Numbered from the stretch's first letter, positions 47,410-57,133 are shown. The stretch: 64,000 nucleotides of DNA from an uncultured Cohaesibacter sp. (GCF_963667045.1 NZ_OY762934.1:4966501-5030500), one strand, 5' to 3'. Notes: generated by a model not told the origin, from the sequence alone. Program-made: numbers and translations.

Positions 47410-48723
47410 CTAGAAGCCGACGATCTGGTCGGGTAGCCAGGTGGCAGTGGCCGGGAACAGGGCCACCACCAGCAGTGTCACAATCTGAAGGGCGATGAAG
47501 GGCACAACCCCCTTGCACATCTGGCCATAGGTCATGTCAGGCGGCGCGATGGACTTGAGATAGAAGATCGAGGAGGCCATGGGCGGGGTCAGATAGCTCG
47601 TCTGGATGACGATGATGACCATGGTGCCGAACCAGACCGGATCGATGCCAGCCTGCCGGATGATCGGCGTGAAGAGCGGCACGCAGATCAGCACGTTGGC
47701 GGTCCAGTCAAGCACAAAGCCGAGCAGGAAGACGATGACGAGGAAGAAGACGATGATGCCGGCCTCGCCAAGGCCAGCCGCTTCGACCGCGTTGCGGATG
47801 AGCTTCGAGCCGCCATTGGCCGCAAAGGTGCCCATGAACATGGTGCCCGCGGCAACGATCAGCAGGATCATGGCGGAGATGCGTACCGTGATGGTCAGCG
47901 CCTCGCGCAGCATGGGAAGGCTGAAGCGGCCATAGGCGATGCAGAGCAGGATTGCACCCAGCGCGCCCAGCGAAGCCGCCTCTGTCGGCGAAGCGATCCC
48001 GGCCAGCAGAGATCCGAGTACGGCAACGATCAGGGCGAAAATGGGCAATAGCGAGGTGAGCGTCAGGCGCAGCTTTTCTCTCAAGGGCACCGCGCGCATT
48101 TCATCGTGCGCTTCAGTCTTTTCCGGTGGCCAGATGAGGCCGTGCAGAATGATGAAGGCGATGAAGAGGGCGATCATCAACAGGCCGGGAAACATCATGG
48201 CGGCCAGTAATTCACCCACCGACATTTGCGCCAGTGAGGCATACATCACCGCGATGACCGACGGCGGGATCATGGTGCCGAGCGAGCCACCGGCGCAGAT
48301 GGTGCCAGCCGTGAGGCTGTTGGAATAGCGGAAGCGCTGCATGGCGGGAATGGCCATCATGCCGATCATCACCTCGACAGCACCAACGACGCCTGCCGCC
48401 GCCGCAAACACCGCCCCCATAGCGATGGTGGCCACGGCGAGCCCGCCGGGCAGGCGACCGAGCCAGAGCTGCATCACCTTGAACAGGCGTTCGGCAATGC
48501 CCGAGCGTTCCAGAATGGCGCCCATCAGCACGAACATGGGAATGGCGGCCAGAATGAAGTTGGTCGCAGCGGAATAGAAGGAGCCATAGAGCTGGGCGAA
48601 GACATTCTCGCCAAAGACCATGAAACCGGCACCGGCGGAAACCACCGTCAGGGACAGGGAAATCGGGATGCCAGCCAGCACCAGAACAAACAGGGCGGGA
48701 AACATCAAGGCTGCAATGGACAT
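47410..48723 (-). CDS. TRAP transporter large permease (DctM type)
   Basis: This is the twelve-helix translocating subunit of a tripartite ATP-independent periplasmic transporter, driven by a sodium or proton gradient. The 437-residue protein includes GGSLGTMIPPSVIAVMYASL and FVLDWTANVLICVPLFTPII, typical of DctM. It starts 3 nt after the small subunit gene. Confidence 0.97.
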   Translation of the reverse strand: MSIAALMFPALFVLVLAGIPISLSLTVVSAGAGFMVFGENVFAQLYGSFYSAATNFILAAIPMFVLMGAILERSGIAERLFKVMQLWLGRLPGGLAVATIAMGAVFAAAAGVVGAVEVMIGMMAIPAMQRFRYSNSLTAGTICAGGSLGTMIPPSVIAVMYASLAQMSVGELLAAMMFPGLLMIALFIAFIILHGLIWPPEKTEAHDEMRAVPLREKLRLTLTSLLPIFALIVAVLGSLLAGIASPTEAASLGALGAILLCIAYGRFSLPMLREALTITVRISAMILLIVAAGTMFMGTFAANGGSKLIRNAVEAAGLGEAGIIVFFLVIVFLLGFVLDWTANVLICVPLFTPIIRQAGIDPVWFGTMVIIVIQTSYLTPPMASSIFYLKSIAPPDMTYGQMCKGVVPFIALQIVTLLVVALFPATATWLPDQIVGF

Positions 48724-48726
48724 GGC

Positions 48727-49242
48727 TTAAACCTTCAGCTGGAAGCTGTCTTTTCCGGTCTGGGCAAAAGCGCGCAAGCCTTGCACGGCAAGCTGCAGCG
48801 CCAGCGCCACCAGACCAAGGGCGAGCAGGGAATAGAAGGGCCAGACGAGGGGAGCCCATGGGCTGACCATTTCCACCTCACTGGTGGCAAAGGCACGCCA
48901 GGCGCGCCGGATGCCGAACCAGGCAAGGCCACCATAGATCGGTGCGAGAAGAAACACGAAGACCACACCCTCGATCCGTGCGCGCAGGCGCGGGGGCATT
49001 TTCTGGGCCAGAAAATCGATGCGCACATGGGCGTCTTCATGCAATGCCCAAGCTGCTCCCAGCACGAACAGCGTGCCGGTGCTCATGTAGGAGATGTCGA
49101 AGGCCCAGAGTGTTGGCGCATTGAAGACATAACGCGCCACCACCTCGTAGATCATGGAGGCGACCAGACAGAGTGTCACGATCTCTGCGATGCGTGACAG
49201 GATTTTTGAGAACAGATCGACTGTCTTGAACAAACCACTCAT
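48727..49242 (-). CDS. TRAP transporter small permease (DctQ type)
   Basis: This four-helix subunit of the TRAP transporter has 171 residues. DAHVRIDFLAQKMPPRLRA is the conserved DctQ loop. It sits between the binding protein and the large permease, with 18-nt and 3-nt gaps. Confidence 0.95.
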   Translation of the reverse strand: MSGLFKTVDLFSKILSRIAEIVTLCLVASMIYEVVARYVFNAPTLWAFDISYMSTGTLFVLGAAWALHEDAHVRIDFLAQKMPPRLRARIEGVVFVFLLAPIYGGLAWFGIRRAWRAFATSEVEMVSPWAPLVWPFYSLLALGLVALALQLAVQGLRAFAQTGKDSFQLKV

Positions 49243-49260
49243 CGTGCCGCCTCCCTGTTG

Positions 49261-50322
49261 TTAGTCCTGATTGCGGATCAGGTAGCTGCTCTCGGCAGAC
49301 CAGTTCTTTTCAAACGCGTTGTATTTTTCCAACAACGCGGCCATTTCCGGCTTGCCCGCTTCCTTCTCGGAGGCTGCCTTCTTGGTGATCCAGTCCTTGC
49401 CAGCATCGGAAAGCTGCTGAATGAAATCGGCATCAAGGGTGATGATTTCATTCTTGCCGGAGCGGTAGGTGTCCAGCGCCTTGATGTCCTGGCTATAGAA
49501 ATGGATGAGACCTTCCATGGTCGTCATCTCAGCCGCTTTTTCAATGAGCGGCTTCAGATCATCGGCAACGGCATCCCAGGTTTCCTGCTTCAGGACCACT
49601 TCCCACAGGAAGGTCGGCTGATGAACACCCGGAACGATGATGTATTTTGCCGCTTCGTGGAAGGCTTCAGGCAGGTTTGCAGACGGCGGTCCCCATTCGA
49701 TCAGGTCGACGCCCTTTCGCTGCAGCAGGGTGTAGATTTCTCCCGGCGGCACAACGGTCGGAACTGCTCCGAAATACTCCTTCATTACCTCGGCCCACGG
49801 GCCGGAGGTGCGGTATTTGAGGCCCTTGAGGTCTTCGGCCTTGTGGATCGGCACGTTGGAGTGGGCCATGATTTCGGACGAGCCGATACCGACGATCAGG
49901 CTCTTGAAGCCTTCCTTGGCACGCAGATCGTAGAGAGCTTCCTTGCCGCCGTCTTCATAGATCCAGGTGATGTAGGCTTCCGGCCCCATGCCGCCCGGGA
50001 AGCCTGCGAAAATGGCGTTGATCGGATCCTGATTAACCCGATAGCTCGGGGTGGAATGACCCGCCTTGATGATCCCATCCTTGACGCCATCATAGACCTG
50101 CAGGGCGGGCACGAGGACGCCCGCGCCGAACGGTTCGATTTCAACGCGGCCGCTGGTCAGCAGCTTCACATTGCCCGCGAAGCGTTCAAGAAAGTTCACG
50201 TAGAAGGGTGAGCCTTCGGGGACGGATGTGGGAATTTGCCAAGTCACTTCCTGTGCCAGCGAAGGTCCCGCTGCCACAAACAAGGAGGCGGCAAGCCCCA
50301 GAGCTTTAAGCTGTTTGAACAA
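49261..50322 (-). CDS. TRAP transporter substrate-binding protein (DctP family)
   Basis: This periplasmic receptor has 353 residues. A Sec signal peptide (MFKQLKALGLAASLFVAAGP, cut after SLAQ) precedes the mature protein. The family pattern VTWQIPTSVPEGSPFYVNF and GAGVLVPALQVYDGVKDGII is present, and the ligand-carboxylate Arg region is YRTSGPWAEVMKEYFGA. The length and GAG segment suggest the branch that takes larger keto or amino acids, but the ligand is not known. Confidence 0.95.
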   Translation of the reverse strand: MFKQLKALGLAASLFVAAGPSLAQEVTWQIPTSVPEGSPFYVNFLERFAGNVKLLTSGRVEIEPFGAGVLVPALQVYDGVKDGIIKAGHSTPSYRVNQDPINAIFAGFPGGMGPEAYITWIYEDGGKEALYDLRAKEGFKSLIVGIGSSEIMAHSNVPIHKAEDLKGLKYRTSGPWAEVMKEYFGAVPTVVPPGEIYTLLQRKGVDLIEWGPPSANLPEAFHEAAKYIIVPGVHQPTFLWEVVLKQETWDAVADDLKPLIEKAAEMTTMEGLIHFYSQDIKALDTYRSGKNEIITLDADFIQQLSDAGKDWITKKAASEKEAGKPEMAALLEKYNAFEKNWSAESSYLIRNQD

Positions 50323-50646
50323 GACAATGTTCTCCTGTGGTTAGCGGATCTTGGGTGCCCGCTTTCTGGAAAGGGTGAGAGTCCCGAACGGTGGTGAGTT
50401 CAGGAGGAATACTTACGGAAAAACCGTAGGCTAAAAAATATTTATTGTCGACATGTAAAATACAAATCTTCACAACAAGACCAGAATGTGAGAATTTTCT
50501 GTTGCGGGCACTGATGTAACCCTGTGGGTTGTCTCGTGACTGGGCACCGGGACGTGCCGGGAAGTGTGTGCAAGGGGCACAAAAAAGCCTGCGGCATGGA
50601 GACCGCAGGCTTCGGGAACTGTTCTTATCGGGCAGCAGGTTGTTGG
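50323..50646. other. Upstream region of the TRAP genes and tail of the M20 gene
   Basis: No gene is seen here. Near the TRAP start are an inverted repeat CTTACGG/CCGTAGG (50412-50430, one mismatch) and an AT-rich stretch suited to a promoter. The other end holds the M20 terminator. Confidence 0.55.
50581..50612 (-). terminator. Terminator after the M20 amidohydrolase gene
   Basis: AAGCCTGCGG and CCGCAGGCTT (50585-50594 with 50603-50612) form a perfect 10-bp stem with an 8-nt loop. On the minus strand it is followed by six T. Confidence 0.92.
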
Positions 50647-51816
50647 TCAGCTCAGATAGCGTTCTGCAAGTCTTGCCCACATGGCTGCGCCTGTGGTCAG
50701 GCTGTCATCGTTGAAGTCATAGCCAGGGTTGTGCAGCATGGCGGAGTTTTCGCCATTGCCAAGACGGATGAAACAGCCGGGCATAAGCTCCTGATAGTGA
50801 GAGAAGTCCTCGCTGCCGGGGATGAGATGGCAAAGCTCGACCTTGCCTTCCCCGATCATTTCCTCGACGGCCTTTTTGGCAAATTCCGTCTCGGCGGGTG
50901 CATTGTCGACCACCGGATGACCTTCATCGAACGCGATGGTCGGTTCGGCCCCCCAGCAGGCGCACTGGGTTTCGACAACGGTCTTGATCCGTTCCTTCAG
51001 CTTGGCCCGGACTTCGGCGGAGAAGGAGCGTACGCTCAGCTCCATGGTGGCCTCTTGGGCGATGACATTGGCAGCCGTGCCGCCATTGATCGTGCCCACC
51101 GTGACCACCGCAGTCTGGGTGGAATCAATGCTGCGGGAAACGATGGTCTGTAGGGCCATCACGATGGCAGAGGCGCAGACGATCGGGTCGATGCACAGGT
51201 GGGGACGGGAAGCATGGCCACCCTTGCCCTTGATCTTGATAAAGACCGCATCGGCAGCCGCCATCAGGGGGCCGGGGCGCATCAGGATGGTGCCTGCCGG
51301 GGCGCCCGGATGATTGTGCAGTCCGAAGATTGCATCACAGGGAAACCGCTCGAACAGGCCGTCTTTGATCATGGCAACCGCGCCACTTGACTTGGCGGAT
51401 TCTTCCGAGGGCTGGAACACGAGATTGAGCGTGCCGGAGAAGTTGCGGGTACGGGCCAGATACTGCGCAGCACCCAGCAGCATGGTCGTGTGGCCGTCAT
51501 GGCCGCAGGCATGCATGACACCGGGGACCGTGCTGGCATAGTCAAGCCCGGTTTCCTCGGTGATGGGCAGGGCATCCATGTCGGCACGGATGGCGACTGA
51601 GCGATTGCCGTCGCCGACGCGCAGACGCCCAACGACCCCGTGGCCGCCGACATTGCGGAAGACTTCATAGCCCCATGCCTCAAGCTTTTCGGCGACAAAG
51701 GCCGCAGTTTGCTGCTCTTCCCCAGAAAGCTCCGGGTGGGCATGCAAGTGATGCCGGATGGCAATCAGTTCGTCTTTTGCCGGTTCTAGATCGGCGATCG
51801 TGGCAAGTTTATTCAT
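50647..51816 (-). CDS. M20-family amidohydrolase (hippurate hydrolase/HipO type)
   Basis: This zinc or manganese enzyme cleaves N-acyl amino acids. The 389-residue protein shows the family series IRHHLHAHPELSGEE, MHACGHDGHTTMLLGAAQYL, EPSEESAK-like FQPSEESAKSSGA, and GSEDFSHYQELMPG. It could act on hippurate-like, N-acetyl or indole-3-acetyl conjugates. It follows the amino-acid ABC genes on the same strand after a 164-nt gap containing a 24-bp palindrome, so it may be co-regulated with them. Confidence 0.95.
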   Translation of the reverse strand: MNKLATIADLEPAKDELIAIRHHLHAHPELSGEEQQTAAFVAEKLEAWGYEVFRNVGGHGVVGRLRVGDGNRSVAIRADMDALPITEETGLDYASTVPGVMHACGHDGHTTMLLGAAQYLARTRNFSGTLNLVFQPSEESAKSSGAVAMIKDGLFERFPCDAIFGLHNHPGAPAGTILMRPGPLMAAADAVFIKIKGKGGHASRPHLCIDPIVCASAIVMALQTIVSRSIDSTQTAVVTVGTINGGTAANVIAQEATMELSVRSFSAEVRAKLKERIKTVVETQCACWGAEPTIAFDEGHPVVDNAPAETEFAKKAVEEMIGEGKVELCHLIPGSEDFSHYQELMPGCFIRLGNGENSAMLHNPGYDFNDDSLTTGAAMWARLAERYLS

Positions 51817-51947
51817 TGGAACGAGATGCCAGAGGCACCTTCCTCTTAAAGCTGACTATCGGGACCGCGTGACAAGGCGAGAGCTTGTCGCGTTCATTTG
51901 CATTCACTTGACTTGCTCTATCTATTTGTTCGGGCGCGAATTCTTTT

Positions 51948-51971
51948 CGTTAAATCGAGGTCGATTTAACG
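51948..51971. promoter_or_regulatory. 24-bp palindrome between the ABC ATPase and M20 genes
   Basis: CGTTAAATCGA (51948-51958), GG, TCGATTTAACG (51961-51971) is a perfect 11+2+11 dyad. It lies 132 nt upstream of the M20 start and 10 nt beyond the ATPase stop. There is no T-run, so an operator is more likely than a terminator. Confidence 0.55.
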
Positions 51972-51980
51972 GAACGCGCG

Positions 51981-52745
51981 CTAGATGAAACGCGACAGGA
52001 ATGCCTGTGTCCGGGCATGTTGCGGCTTGACCAGAACATCCTCCGGTTTGCCCTGTTCGATAATGTAGCCGCCATCCATGAAGACGACCCGATCTGCGGC
52101 CTCGCGGGCGAAGCCGATTTCATGGGTCACCACGATCATCGTGAGGCCCTGAGAGGCCAGATCACGCATCGTGGCCAGCACTTCGCCGACCAGTTCCGGG
52201 TCGAGCGCTGATGTCGGTTCATCAAACAGCAGGATCTTCGGCTTGATGGCCAGAGCACGCGCAATAGCCACCCGCTGCTGCTGACCACCGGAGAGCTGGC
52301 CGGGATAGGCGTTGAGCTTTTCGGACAATCCGACCTTGGCAATCAGTTCCTTGGCGCTTTCGATGGCTTCGGCCTTGTTGACCCGATGCACACCGACCGG
52401 TGCCTCGATGACATTCTGCAGAACCGTCATGTGTGGGAACAGGTTGAAGCTCTGGAAGACCATGCCCATCTTGCCCCGTTGCCGGGCGATGGCGGCATTG
52501 GGCAGGGCGATGAGCTTGCCGTTCTTGAGCTGATAGCCGATCTGTTCTCCATCGACTTCAATGAAGCCCTTGTCGATATGTTCGAGACGGTTGATGCAGC
52601 GCAGTAAGGTAGATTTTCCCGACCCGGACGGGCCCAGGATGGCGACCACTTCAGATGGAGCAACATCGAGATCAATACCCTTGAGCACTTCATTGTTGCC
52701 AAAGGACTTGTGCAGGTTGCGTGCACGCAAGATGGGGCTGGTCAT
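51981..52745 (-). CDS. Polar amino-acid ABC transporter ATP-binding protein
   Basis: This is an ATPase of the GlnQ/HisP family, 254 residues. Walker [10 protein letters not shown] is near residues 38-46, signature [15 protein letters not shown] and Walker [19 protein letters not shown] are clear. The start overlaps the permease stop by 4 nt. Confidence 0.96.
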   Translation of the reverse strand: MTSPILRARNLHKSFGNNEVLKGIDLDVAPSEVVAILGPSGSGKSTLLRCINRLEHIDKGFIEVDGEQIGYQLKNGKLIALPNAAIARQRGKMGMVFQSFNLFPHMTVLQNVIEAPVGVHRVNKAEAIESAKELIAKVGLSEKLNAYPGQLSGGQQQRVAIARALAIKPKILLFDEPTSALDPELVGEVLATMRDLASQGLTMIVVTHEIGFAREAADRVVFMDGGYIIEQGKPEDVLVKPQHARTQAFLSRFI

Positions 52746-53674
52746 ATTGCGTCCTCTTCTGCTTTCTTGAAGTCATCTAACGTGTTGCGGGCAGCATGCA
52801 TCGAATCGCCACGCGAATAGTAGCGCTCGATGTGGGACTGGGCGTAGCTGAGGATCGAGGTGATGAGCAGATACCAGAGCACGGCGACCATCAACAGGGG
52901 GATGACCTCGAATGTGCGGTTGTAGATCGACTGGACCGAATAGAGCAGATCAGCCATGGCAATCACCGACACCAGAGAGGTTGCCTTGATCATGTTGATG
53001 AGCTGGTTACCGGTTGGCGGCACGATGGTCTTCATGGCCTGCGGAATGATGATCCGCCACAAGGCACGCATCGGCTTCATGCCGAACGCTTCGGCCGTTT
53101 CCCGTTGGCCACGCGGGACGGACAGCAGTCCGCCGCGAATGATCTCGGCCATGTAGGCCGCCTCGTTCAGGGCAAGCCCGATAATGGCTGCGGTGATCGG
53201 TGTGATCAGAGCATTGGCGTCCCACTGCATGAGGGTGGGACCAAACGGGATCTTGAAAGCGATCTTGGGGAACAGGAAGGACAGATTGTACCAAATGATC
53301 AACTGGACCAGCAGCGGGGTTCCGCGGAAGATCCAGACATAGGCGTTGGACAGGCTACGGGCGAGCGGATCCTTCGACATGCGACCGATGGCAATCGGCA
53401 AACCGAGAACCACACCAATCAGCATGCTGACGACGGCCAGCCAAAGGGTGACCCAGAGGCCCTGTAGTACCGTTTCATTGAAGAAATACTGTCCGACCGT
53501 CGGCCACCCGAAATTCTTGTTGGTGGCCACGGTCAATGCAAAGTCCGAGCCAAAAAGCAGCACGATCACCCAGAGGATGATCTTGCTTTTGGGCAAAGGA
53601 AGATGCGCCCCAGCGACATCGCGCAGGGAGTCTTCCGGACTGTCTTGCAATTCAGGCAGGGGCGCAGTCTTCAT
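52742..53674 (-). CDS. Polar amino-acid ABC transporter permease
   Basis: This 310-residue inner-membrane permease has about five helices. The HisM-type segments [15 protein letters not shown] and the EAA loop [22 protein letters not shown] are present. The cytoplasmic ends are longer than usual, with 30 charged residues at each terminus. It lies 3 nt after the binding protein gene. Confidence 0.95.
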   Translation of the reverse strand: MKTAPLPELQDSPEDSLRDVAGAHLPLPKSKIILWVIVLLFGSDFALTVATNKNFGWPTVGQYFFNETVLQGLWVTLWLAVVSMLIGVVLGLPIAIGRMSKDPLARSLSNAYVWIFRGTPLLVQLIIWYNLSFLFPKIAFKIPFGPTLMQWDANALITPITAAIIGLALNEAAYMAEIIRGGLLSVPRGQRETAEAFGMKPMRALWRIIIPQAMKTIVPPTGNQLINMIKATSLVSVIAMADLLYSVQSIYNRTFEVIPLLMVAVLWYLLITSILSYAQSHIERYYSRGDSMHAARNTLDDFKKAEEDAI

Positions 53675-53676
53675 CT

Positions 53677-54552
53677 TTACAGAGCCTCGCCGAGATTCAT
53701 GCCGATTTCATCGATCATGTTGTTTTCGAGGCCCCATTTTTTCATGATCTCTTCATAGGTGCCGTTGTCCTTGAGGATCTTGATGGCTTCTTCGATAACC
53801 GGACCAAGCGGGGAATCCTTCGGTACGACAGCTCCCTGGAACAGGCGTGGGAAGCCGTTGGCCTTGCCGATGCCAGCCAGCTCGAGCTGACCGTCGGAGG
53901 TCTGCACGAAGTAGGTCAGAGGAGCCTGGGAAGAGAAGAAGGCGTCAGCACGGTCGGCACGAACGGCCATGATGGAGGTCGGCTGGTCGGTGAAGGACTT
54001 GATGTCGATCGCGGCTTTGCCTTCGTCTTCGCATTTCTTGGACTGGGCGATGATGACGCGTTCTGCGGAGCCACCGGACATCACGGCAATGCGCTTGCCA
54101 CATACGGTGGACAGGTCGTCAATATTCTGCGGGTTGCCTTTCTGCACGGCGAAGACCACGAATTCGTTCACCCAGTCGACAAAGTCGTTGGAGGTGCGGC
54201 GTTTCGGGAAGTCACCGATTGGGCCCATGGCGAACTGGTAACGGTCTGCTGCGATACCGCTGAGGACTGCGGAGAGGCCGGCGACCGATGCATGGGAGAT
54301 TTCAACGCCAAGAATTTCACCAACAGCGTGCGACAGGTCTGCCGTGGCACCGGTCAGCTTGGTGCCTTCCACGAATTCATACGGAGGGAAGGAGCCGTTG
54401 TTGACTGCAACCATCTTGCCGGATTCCTGAATGGAAGCGGGCAGTTTTGCATGCAGGTCCTTGTTCATTGTCTGGGCTGCCATTGCTGCCTGCGCAGAAA
54501 CAGACAGCATGCCAGCAAGAAGGGCCACGCTAAGAAGGGACGTTTTTTTCAT
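53677..54552 (-). CDS. Polar amino-acid ABC transporter substrate-binding protein
   Basis: This is a 291-residue SBP_bac_3-family periplasmic protein. A Sec signal peptide (MKKTSLLSVALLAGMLSVSA, cut after QAAMAA) is followed by KMVAVNNGSFPPYEFVEGTK and later SGGSAERVI, which contacts the ligand carboxylate. Two Cys, in VCGKR and KKCED, could form a disulfide. The ligand is unknown. It is the second gene of a four-gene operon. Confidence 0.95.
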   Translation of the reverse strand: MKKTSLLSVALLAGMLSVSAQAAMAAQTMNKDLHAKLPASIQESGKMVAVNNGSFPPYEFVEGTKLTGATADLSHAVGEILGVEISHASVAGLSAVLSGIAADRYQFAMGPIGDFPKRRTSNDFVDWVNEFVVFAVQKGNPQNIDDLSTVCGKRIAVMSGGSAERVIIAQSKKCEDEGKAAIDIKSFTDQPTSIMAVRADRADAFFSSQAPLTYFVQTSDGQLELAGIGKANGFPRLFQGAVVPKDSPLGPVIEEAIKILKDNGTYEEIMKKWGLENNMIDEIGMNLGEAL

Positions 54553-54588
54553 GGGAATATTCCTCTATTGGGTGATTGGTTGTTTTTA

Positions 54589-55542
54589 CTATTTTTTTTC
54601 TGGGAATACTTCATCAATGCTGAGACGCCGGCCAAGGATGGCCTGATCATGCATCTCATCGATGAAGTCGTTGATCATTTTCCGGTTTGCCTCGACGCCG
54701 CTGTCGCCCCAGGTTGAGGGCAGCAGAGAAGCGGTCTCGATCAGATCGGACATGAAGAATGGTGTGGTGTCGGCATAACGGATGCGCTTCTGCATCCAGA
54801 CATCACGGGACTGATCCAGCAGGTTGCTCAGTTCCTGAGCTGCCCATGGATGTTCTTCCAGAAGGGCTGAGTCCATGGTCAGGACATGAATGCCCGGTAC
54901 ATAACCGACGGTCTGGAAATAATCTGCCTGACTGGCGGAAAGGTTCGGCAGCAGCTGGCGGAATTGGGACGATGGCTCAAAGAAGCCCTTGGGCATGAAT
55001 GGCGTGAAAACAACATCGAGCCATCCCCTGGCCAGCGAGTCCATCATTGGCTCTTCATCCGGCATGGCTTCGATGCGGCCGGGCATTCCAAAGCCGTCGA
55101 GACGGTCCTGAATGGGGTGGGCATCGGTGAGACGTCCGGCGTACCAATAGGCGTCCTCGGTGTTGATACCCTTGGAGCGCAGGATCATGCGGGTCCAGAC
55201 ATTGCCGGAGTCTCTCCATCCCGTTACACCGATCCGCTTGCCGCGCAGATCCTCGATGCTGGTCAGCTGGCTGTCCTTGTGCGTCAGGATGCATTGATGA
55301 CGGAAGCCGCGCATCAGGAAGTTCGGGATGGCCGTGTTCTTGTGATTGCCTGCCTCGACCGCTGACAGATGGCGGCTGAAGGAGGTTTCGAACGCATTAT
55401 AGGGCGTGTCGTCGCTCAGACTGTCGGGCAATGTGCCCACGCGGAACAGTTTGAGATCCAGCCGGGGAGACGAAACCTCTCCCAAGGCCAGCGGGGACAT
55501 GTAGTCCCAGTCTCTTACGGCGAGCCGAATTTCTAGTGTCAT
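54589..55542 (-). CDS. 4,5-dihydroxyphthalate decarboxylase-like protein (NMT1/SBP fold)
   Basis: The 317-residue protein has the run of conserved segments of the dihydroxyphthalate-decarboxylase (Pht5)-like family: IPNFLMRGFRHQCILTHKDS, DLRGKRIGVTGWRDSGNVWT, and DYFQTVGYVPGIHVL. The fold resembles periplasmic binding proteins, but no signal peptide is visible. It is the first gene of the ABC operon (36 nt before the binding-protein gene), so it may be an extra binding component or an enzyme acting on the imported ligand. True decarboxylase activity is unproven. Confidence 0.8.
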   Translation of the reverse strand: MTLEIRLAVRDWDYMSPLALGEVSSPRLDLKLFRVGTLPDSLSDDTPYNAFETSFSRHLSAVEAGNHKNTAIPNFLMRGFRHQCILTHKDSQLTSIEDLRGKRIGVTGWRDSGNVWTRMILRSKGINTEDAYWYAGRLTDAHPIQDRLDGFGMPGRIEAMPDEEPMMDSLARGWLDVVFTPFMPKGFFEPSSQFRQLLPNLSASQADYFQTVGYVPGIHVLTMDSALLEEHPWAAQELSNLLDQSRDVWMQKRIRYADTTPFFMSDLIETASLLPSTWGDSGVEANRKMINDFIDEMHDQAILGRRLSIDEVFPEKK

Positions 55543-55609
55543 TGGAAGCCCTCATATTAGCACTTTGTATTAGGATTAGGGCTTCATTCGGTCGTCATCA
55601 AATGTTATT

Positions 55610-56989
55610 ATGCACCTAAACATTAAAAAGAATGTACTGATGCAAAAAATCGATTCCGAAACATTGGCCGGTCATCTTAAGGACCGGAGTGCCACGGGAA
55701 TAGCCCGGGATACGGCCACTTTGGTGCGCAACGGGGTGTTGCCTGTCGGTGCAAGGCTGCCGTCCTTGCGCAATCTGGCCTATGAGCTGAAGATCAGCCC
55801 CAGCACGCTGTCGCAGGCCTGGAAGGAATTGCGACGGCTGCGGGTCCTGACCGGGCGCGGGCGCAATGGCACCTATGTGACCGGATCGAGCTTTGCCCCG
55901 CGACCGTCCCGCGTTTCGTCGCAGGGACATTTTGAACGCATTGCGCTCAATCTCTCCGTTGCCGTACCTGACATGAAGCTGCTGCCGCCGCTCGGAGAGG
56001 CGCTCGACTATGGCACCCATGCCGAGGGGCTCAACAGCTATGTTCGCGTCCGGATCCTGCCGGAGCTGGAGCAGGTGTTGCGCCCGCTGTGGCCGAACCA
56101 TGCAGCCTCCATGCTGGCAACCAATGGCGGCTACAATGCGCTCTACACGGCCCTGCACGCGTTGGTGCCGCCCGGGTCCGTTGTTGCGGTCGAGGCACCG
56201 GTGCCGATGCGGATTCTTGATATTCTTGAGGATTTGCGGGTTTCGATCCTGCTGGTCGAAAATGATGCCCATGGTCCGACACCCCAGTCGCTGCACGCCA
56301 TTCTCAAGGAAAATCCATCGGTCTTCATCCTGCAACCGCGCATCAGTGCGGTTACCGGCCTGTTCCTGCACCCCGACCGCATGGTGGAACTGGGTGATAT
56401 CCTGTCAAAGAGCGACGCGCTGATCATCGAGGATGATGGGCTGGGCGATATCTCGCTGGCACCGCCCCAGTCGCTGGGAGACAGGTTCCCTGACCGGACC
56501 ATTCACATCCGGTCTTTCTCCAAGGCCTATGGCCCGGACCTGCGCATGGCGGTGTTGTCCGGGTCGGAATATCTGGTTGAACAGATCCAGTCCTATCGGG
56601 CCTTCAGTGCCGCCTGGACGAGCCGGATCCTGCAAGCGGCCGTTTCGTGGCTGCTGCAGGATGAAGAGACCCAGCGGCTCGTTGCAACGGCGACCGAGAT
56701 CTATCGCGACAGGCGCAATCTCCTGGCGCGGCATTTGCGGGACTGTGGGGTTGATGTCCCGGATGGGGCGGGGCTGTGCCTTCTGGCTCCGGTGCAATCG
56801 GAAACCTTTGCCCTGATCACGCTGGCCGCGCATGATATCGCCGCTCTGCCGGGCTCGCGCTTCTCGATGCATGAAACCGGGCATATCCGGCTCGGGACGG
56901 GGCGCCTTGAGCCGCAAGAGATCAAACGGCTGGCGCATGTGTTCAAGCTGTCGGCCAGCCAACCCTTCATTCTGAGCCCTGACCCCTGA
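55610..56989 (+). CDS. MocR-type regulator (GntR domain fused to aminotransferase fold)
   Basis: The 459-residue protein joins an N-terminal GntR winged helix (VGARLPSLRNLAYELKISPS, about 46-65) to a PLP aminotransferase-fold domain. The PLP-lysine motif is SFSKAYGPDLR, and IIEDDGLGD carries the cofactor-contacting Asp. Such proteins sense PLP or amino compounds. An internal ATG (55640) is an alternative start. It is divergent from the dihydroxyphthalate-decarboxylase-like gene and so is the likely controller of that ABC operon. Confidence 0.93.
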   Translation: MHLNIKKNVLMQKIDSETLAGHLKDRSATGIARDTATLVRNGVLPVGARLPSLRNLAYELKISPSTLSQAWKELRRLRVLTGRGRNGTYVTGSSFAPRPSRVSSQGHFERIALNLSVAVPDMKLLPPLGEALDYGTHAEGLNSYVRVRILPELEQVLRPLWPNHAASMLATNGGYNALYTALHALVPPGSVVAVEAPVPMRILDILEDLRVSILLVENDAHGPTPQSLHAILKENPSVFILQPRISAVTGLFLHPDRMVELGDILSKSDALIIEDDGLGDISLAPPQSLGDRFPDRTIHIRSFSKAYGPDLRMAVLSGSEYLVEQIQSYRAFSAAWTSRILQAAVSWLLQDEETQRLVATATEIYRDRRNLLARHLRDCGVDVPDGAGLCLLAPVQSETFALITLAAHDIAALPGSRFSMHETGHIRLGTGRLEPQEIKRLAHVFKLSASQPFILSPDP

Positions 56990-57059
56990 CTCCTGACCAG
57001 TTGCACTGTCCTTTGCGCAATGGGGTCTCTGAACTGGCTGAATGCTTGTTGAGCTTGGC

Positions 57060-57108
57060 AAAAAAGTCAGGGCCCGCAACGGGATGAAGCCACATTGCGA
57101 GCCCTGAC
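57060..57108 (-). terminator. Terminator of the polyol PTS operon
   Basis: GTCAGGGC (57066-57073) and GCCCTGAC (57101-57108), extended inward by CGCAA/TTGCG, form a long hairpin. On the minus strand it runs into six T (57060-57065). It closes the operon ending with the PfkB-family gene. Confidence 0.9.
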
Positions 57109-57133
57109 ACTGAGCTGTCCAGCGATAGTCGAC

